From NCBI GenBank assembly GCA_964451365.1, contig CAYVIB010000001.1, positions 248,001 to 312,000 of the forward strand: DNA of 64,000 bases, given 5' to 3'. Under the pieces are notes generated by a model. The model searched no databases. It saw nothing but the letters and a program-made list of their open reading frames with translations, and was not told the origin of the DNA. Source of the DNA: CAYVIB01 sp964451365 (lineage in GTDB: Bacteria > Pseudomonadota > Gammaproteobacteria > Pseudomonadales > Cellvibrionaceae). Positions 60,641-64,000 of this stretch are shown here, one piece after another; the first letter of the stretch is position 1; every line of letters begins with the position of its first letter. Made by a program: the position numbers and the translations under genes.

Positions 60641-62851
60641 ATGTTTACTAAAAAGGTAAGAGGATACCGTCTTGCGGCGGCACTCGGGCTGGGCCTTACG
60701 GCCGCGACCTGGGGCAGCTCGGCAATGGCGGGTTGTCAATACGTCGTTACCAACCAGTGGGGCTCCGGATTCACCGGCGCCATCCGCATCACCAACGACG
60801 GTTCCACCGCAACCAACGGCTGGCAAGTAAGCTGGCAGTACAACAGCAACTCCATTACCAACTCCTGGAACGCCAATGTCAGCGGCTCCTACACCGCAAC
60901 CGACATCGGCTGGAACGGTAACATTCAGCCCGGTCAAACGGTTGAGTTTGGTTTCCAGGGCGTAACCAACGGCGGCAGCGTTGAAACGCCCCAGGTTACC
61001 GGCGCCGTATGTTCCGGCGGCAACAGCAGCTCTTCCAGTTCAAGTTCCAGCTCAAGCTCCAGTTCGAGCAGCTCGTCCTCGAGCAGTAGTTCCAGCTCAA
61101 GCTCAAGCAGCAGCTCCAGTTCCAGCTCAAGCAGCAGCTCCAGTACGTCGGGCGGCCAGTGCGCGGAGCAATGTAACTGGTACGGAGAAATCCGTCCGTT
61201 GTGCCAGAACCAGAACAGCGGTTGGGGTTGGGAGAACAACCAAAGCTGTATCGGACGAACCACCTGTGAAGACCAGTGGGGTAACGGCGGCGTAGTGAGC
61301 AACTGTGGCAGCTCATCCAGCTCTTCAAGCTCAAGTTCTTCAAGCTCCAGCTCTTCGAGCTCGTCATCTTCCTCTTCGTCCAGCAGCTCGAGTTCCAGCA
61401 GCAGTTCTTCGTCCAGCTCAAGTTCAAGCTCCAGCTCCACCAGTACTTCTGGCGGTAGTGGAGTGTTCCGGGTTGACGCTTCCGGTAACATCACCAAAAA
61501 CGGTCAAGTATTCCCGGTTCGCTGTGGTTCCTGGTTCGGGCTTGAAGGTCGTCATGAGCCTTCCGATGATCCGGATAACCCAAGTGGAGCGCCGATGGAG
61601 TTGTACGTAGGCAACACTTTCTGGGCAAACAATAACTCGGGTACAGGCCGAACCATCCAGCAGACAATGGATGAGATCAAGGCTCAGGGTATCAACGTTA
61701 TCCGGTTCCCGGTTGTACCGCAGACTCTGGACCCGAATGATCCGCAAGGTACTGGCAGCGTGCTGAAGAACCACGAATCGGTTCGCTCGGACAACGCCCG
61801 CCAGGCGCTGGAGGATTTCATTGTTCAGGCTGATGAGAATGATCTCGAAGTGATGTTGGATATCCACTCCTGCTCCAACTACGTCGGCTGGCGCGCAGGT
61901 CGTTTCGATGCCCGTCCTCCGTATGTGGACGCCACCCGTGACGATTACGACTTCCCACGCGAAGAGTACTCCTGTTCCGCAACCGGCAACCCGAGCTCTG
62001 TCACCACTATTCACGCATACGACAAAGCCGCCTGGCTCGAAACCCTGCGCGAACTGGCAAGTCTTGAGCAGCAGTTGGGTGTGGATAACATCATCGGTAT
62101 CGATATCTTCAACGAACCCTGGGATTACACCTGGGAAGAGTGGAAGACCCATATCGAAGATGCTTATCAGGCTATCAATGAAGTTAGCCCGAATATGCTG
62201 GTTTTCGCTCAAGGTATTTCCGCGTCCGCAGGCAACCAGGACGGAACACCTGACACAATCACCGAGGTACCACATGGTGACGAATTCACCAACCCGAACT
62301 GGGGTGAGAACCTTTTCGAAGCCGGTGATAACCCACCGAACATTCCGAAAGAGCGTCTTGTATACTCTCCGCACACTTACGGTCCGTCCGTATTCGTTCA
62401 AAGAGCCTTTATGGATCCGGCTCAGCCCGAGTGTGAAGGCCTGGAAGGTGATGAGGCCGGCGATAATGACTGTAATGTCGTTATCAACCCGACTGTTCTC
62501 CGTCAAGGTTGGGAAGAGCACTTCGGCTATTTGAGAGATCAGGGCTACGCGATTGTGGTTGGCGAGTTTGGTGGCCACCTCGACTGGCCGCAAGGTTCCA
62601 GCACGCGAGACATCAACCGTTGGGGACACCTCACCAACACCCCGGATCGCGATTGGCAAAATGCTTTTATCGATTACATGGCTGATGAAAACATTCAGGG
62701 CTGCTACTGGGGTATTAACCCGGAATCTGGTGATACCGGTGGCCTTTATCTGCACGCCTACGATCCGATTTCCAACACCGCTGGTTGGGGTGAGTGGCTC
62801 GGGTTCGACGAAGAGAAGTGGAACCTGTTGCACGAACTGTGGGGTATTTAA
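60641..62851 (+). CDS. Secreted GH5 endoglucanase with CBM2, CBM10 and two polyserine linkers
   Basis: A 736-residue secreted cellulase. Parts: signal peptide (1-30); CBM2 (31-126, CQYVVTNQWGSGF...VTGAVC) binding crystalline cellulose; a polyserine linker of about 40 residues; CBM10 (about 171-221, with the CNWYGEIRPLCQNQ and GWGWENNQSCIG elements); a second polyserine linker; and a GH5 catalytic domain (about 271-736) with acid/base Glu492 in DIFNEPWDYTW and nucleophile Glu642 in VVGEFGGHLDW, as well as HSCSNYVGW. It cleaves internal beta-1,4-glucan bonds. The Ser codons are mixed (AGC, TCC, TCA, TCG, AGT, TCT), so the linkers are not a product of slippage. A terminator follows the stop. Confidence 0.95.
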   Translation: MFTKKVRGYRLAAALGLGLTAATWGSSAMAGCQYVVTNQWGSGFTGAIRITNDGSTATNGWQVSWQYNSNSITNSWNANVSGSYTATDIGWNGNIQPGQTVEFGFQGVTNGGSVETPQVTGAVCSGGNSSSSSSSSSSSSSSSSSSSSSSSSSSSSSSSSSSSSSSSSTSGGQCAEQCNWYGEIRPLCQNQNSGWGWENNQSCIGRTTCEDQWGNGGVVSNCGSSSSSSSSSSSSSSSSSSSSSSSSSSSSSSSSSSSSSSSSSSSTSTSGGSGVFRVDASGNITKNGQVFPVRCGSWFGLEGRHEPSDDPDNPSGAPMELYVGNTFWANNNSGTGRTIQQTMDEIKAQGINVIRFPVVPQTLDPNDPQGTGSVLKNHESVRSDNARQALEDFIVQADENDLEVMLDIHSCSNYVGWRAGRFDARPPYVDATRDDYDFPREEYSCSATGNPSSVTTIHAYDKAAWLETLRELASLEQQLGVDNIIGIDIFNEPWDYTWEEWKTHIEDAYQAINEVSPNMLVFAQGISASAGNQDGTPDTITEVPHGDEFTNPNWGENLFEAGDNPPNIPKERLVYSPHTYGPSVFVQRAFMDPAQPECEGLEGDEAGDNDCNVVINPTVLRQGWEEHFGYLRDQGYAIVVGEFGGHLDWPQGSSTRDINRWGHLTNTPDRDWQNAFIDYMADENIQGCYWGINPESGDTGGLYLHAYDPISNTAGWGEWLGFDEEKWNLLHELWGI

Positions 62852-62894
62852 TCCCTGATAATCGATCAGACTGATTTTTTCTGATCTTAAATCA

Positions 62895-62925
62895 AAAGCC
62901 AGGCTCTCAGAGCCTGGCTTTTTTT
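62895..62925 (+). terminator. Rho-independent terminator of the cellulase gene
   Basis: AGCCAGGCTC pairs with GAGCCTGGCT around a three-base loop, followed by seven T (62919-62925). It lies 45 bases after the cellulase stop. Confidence 0.92.
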
Positions 62926-63571
62926 ATGGGTTCGCGACGACGCGTGAAGAGTGGCGGCGCGACTGCTTTTTCCGGCCGGCGAAGCCAGCCGCGACAATAT
63001 GATAAAGCGGCGGGCAATACGGGAATGGCAAATACCTTGCGATTGTTCCGTTATAAACGCGCCAGGTGGCTCGGTGCGGACTTATTATTTGTAACCGGTT
63101 TGTGCCTGCCGTAATAGCGTGATAGCATCGAACAGCCTGGAAGTTGAAAACCTGTTATCTTGTTGGCGCGAAAAAAGCAGTTGGAACAATCACCATGTGG
63201 CTGCTATTTCACTAAACGTTGATACATTTTGTACATAATAGGGCTTATCACTAAACCCTGAAGCATACCTCCTCTATAAAACAAAAAGAAATATAGAGGA
63301 ATGTTTGCTATTGAGATATGGTATTAAGAACGCGCGCTCAAGACGCATTATAATTACCAGTTGCCAAAAGCGCGGAAAGAGAGATGCTTTTCCTGAGCAT
63401 GACAATCTGGTTAACCGCGCCATTAAAAACAACAAGGCGGTACGGTTCGATTGCAACAGGCTTACTAGTAGTTCAAGCTTTTTGTAATGGTCACTGGACT
63501 GAGCCAGAAAAATCGGCTTATTTTCACGGAAGATTTGCAATATCTAATCAATTAAAAACAGGAGAACAATC
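62926..63571 (+). other. Intergenic region between cellulase and LPMO
   Basis: 646 bases with no protein-like frame. Because a strong terminator precedes it, the LPMO must have its own promoter here, most likely in the AT-rich stretch 63210-63310 or nearer the gene; the ACAGGAGAACAATC before the ATG is a good ribosome binding site. Confidence 0.5.
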
Positions 63572-64000
63572 ATGTTTGCATCCAAAGTACTTAGGGGTAG
63601 TGCGGCCCTTGCGCTACTAAGTTTTAGCACCCTGGCATTCAGCCATGGCTATATTGAAAGCCCTCCTTCGCGTCAGGAACACTGTGGCGCTCAGGTTAAG
63701 CCGGATAATCCTTCCAGCAGCAAGTGTAACGAACCCTTCTCCAACTACATTGCCTCTGGCGGACAAAACTCACACTGGTATAACTTTATGAGTGTGGTTG
63801 CCCACCATGGCGGCCGTAAGGAAGTGAAAAATACCACGCATGTGTGCGGCTTCGACGGAGAGACCTGGGGCGGCGGCGCTTCACCCTGGGATACCCCGGC
63901 CAACTGGCCGACCTCATCCATGAGCTCCGGCCAACAAACCTTCACCTGGGATATTTCCTACGGCCCGCACTTCAGCGATACAGAAGAACTGGTTCTTTAT
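63572..64000 (+). CDS. AA10 lytic polysaccharide monooxygenase, N-terminal part (runs off the right edge)
   Basis: AA10 enzymes (formerly CBM33) cut crystalline cellulose or chitin oxidatively using copper held by a histidine brace. The signal peptide (MFASKVLRGSAALALLSFSTLAFS) ends directly before His25, which becomes the N-terminal copper ligand of the mature protein, followed by GYIESPPSRQEHCGAQVKPD, the usual AA10 start. SGGQNSHWYNFMSVVAHHGG and SGQQTFTWDISYGPHFSDTEELVLY follow, and the His in GPHFSD is the probable second brace residue. The start ATG has AGGAGAA upstream. The C-terminus, and any CBM attached to it, lies outside the window. Substrate preference (chitin or cellulose) cannot be told from this part. 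Confidence 0.93.
   Translation, partial: MFASKVLRGSAALALLSFSTLAFSHGYIESPPSRQEHCGAQVKPDNPSSSKCNEPFSNYIASGGQNSHWYNFMSVVAHHGGRKEVKNTTHVCGFDGETWGGGASPWDTPANWPTSSMSSGQQTFTWDISYGPHFSDTEELVLY

Noticed and set aside
61424..62833. Long antisense frame of about 469 codons under the GH5 cellulase
   Set aside because: Antisense shadow of the cellulase; no family features or ribosome binding site.

Overview
The window looks like a chromosome segment of a marine, cellulose-degrading gammaproteobacterium of the Cellvibrionaceae (relatives of Saccharophagus, Teredinibacter and Cellvibrio). Three things point there: the queG / nnr-tsaE-amiB-mutL-miaA-hfq-hflX-hflK-hflC-DUF2065-hisZ-purA housekeeping order typical of gammaproteobacteria; the secreted multi-module enzymes with CBM2/CBM10 domains joined by long polyserine linkers; and the AA10 lytic polysaccharide monooxygenase at the right edge. 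The assignment rests on gene content and protein style only, without a database search.

Layout. 1-13622: conserved housekeeping block (queuosine synthesis, metabolite repair, tRNA modification, cell division amidase, mismatch repair, Hfq, HflX, HflKC, HisZ, PurA). 13635-19843 (minus): a caa3-type cytochrome c oxidase operon (subunits II with fused cytochrome c, I, III, a small membrane protein, the CtaG-like assembly factor, and two further c-type cytochromes). 20280-21014: PAP2 phosphatase with a structured-looking leader. 21028-25947 (minus): a 1639-residue CheB-CheR-PAS-GAF-PAS-PAS-histidine kinase-receiver protein whose CheB domain lacks the usual catalytic histidine. 26510-30854: a MacAB-like ABC transporter with two permeases, of a style familiar from Bacteroidota. 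31043-31310: a 268-bp element with long terminal inverted repeats. 31504-32807 (minus): OmpA-family and DUF4398 lipoproteins.

33563-40432 (minus) is the most unusual region: a four-gene secreted-protein operon whose first gene encodes one 1313-residue polypeptide carrying CBM2, a PQQ-dependent sugar dehydrogenase domain, a second CBM2, a cytochrome c and a DUF1587-DUF1585 type C-terminal half, followed by a Tat-exported DUF1552 protein and two DUF1566 proteins. With the GH5 cellulase (60641-62851) and the AA10 LPMO (63572 onward), it suggests an extracellular redox route for cellulose attack: the dehydrogenase could oxidise sugars at the cellulose surface and pass electrons on through c-hemes, possibly to the LPMO. 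That link is an inference.

40961-49250: an outer-membrane barrel protein, an unrecognised exported protein, a sensor kinase with an ethylene-receptor-like copper-binding membrane domain plus a stand-alone receiver, a DsbA-like oxidoreductase, and an orphan TssB-TssC-like sheath fusion. 49592-55832: type IV pilus minor pilin operon (fimT/gspH-like, pilV, pilW, pilX, pilY1, pilE). 55840-59939: an OmpA-like lipoprotein and a YfiR-like protein with a CHASE8-HAMP hybrid kinase, a variant of the YfiBNR signalling module with a kinase in place of the cyclase. 60641-64000: cellulase and LPMO.

A recurring oddity is short in-frame 15-bp tandem repeats inside coding regions (amiB and ompA-like signal peptides, the sheath fusion linker). 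No tRNA, rRNA, CRISPR array or intact insertion sequence was recognised.
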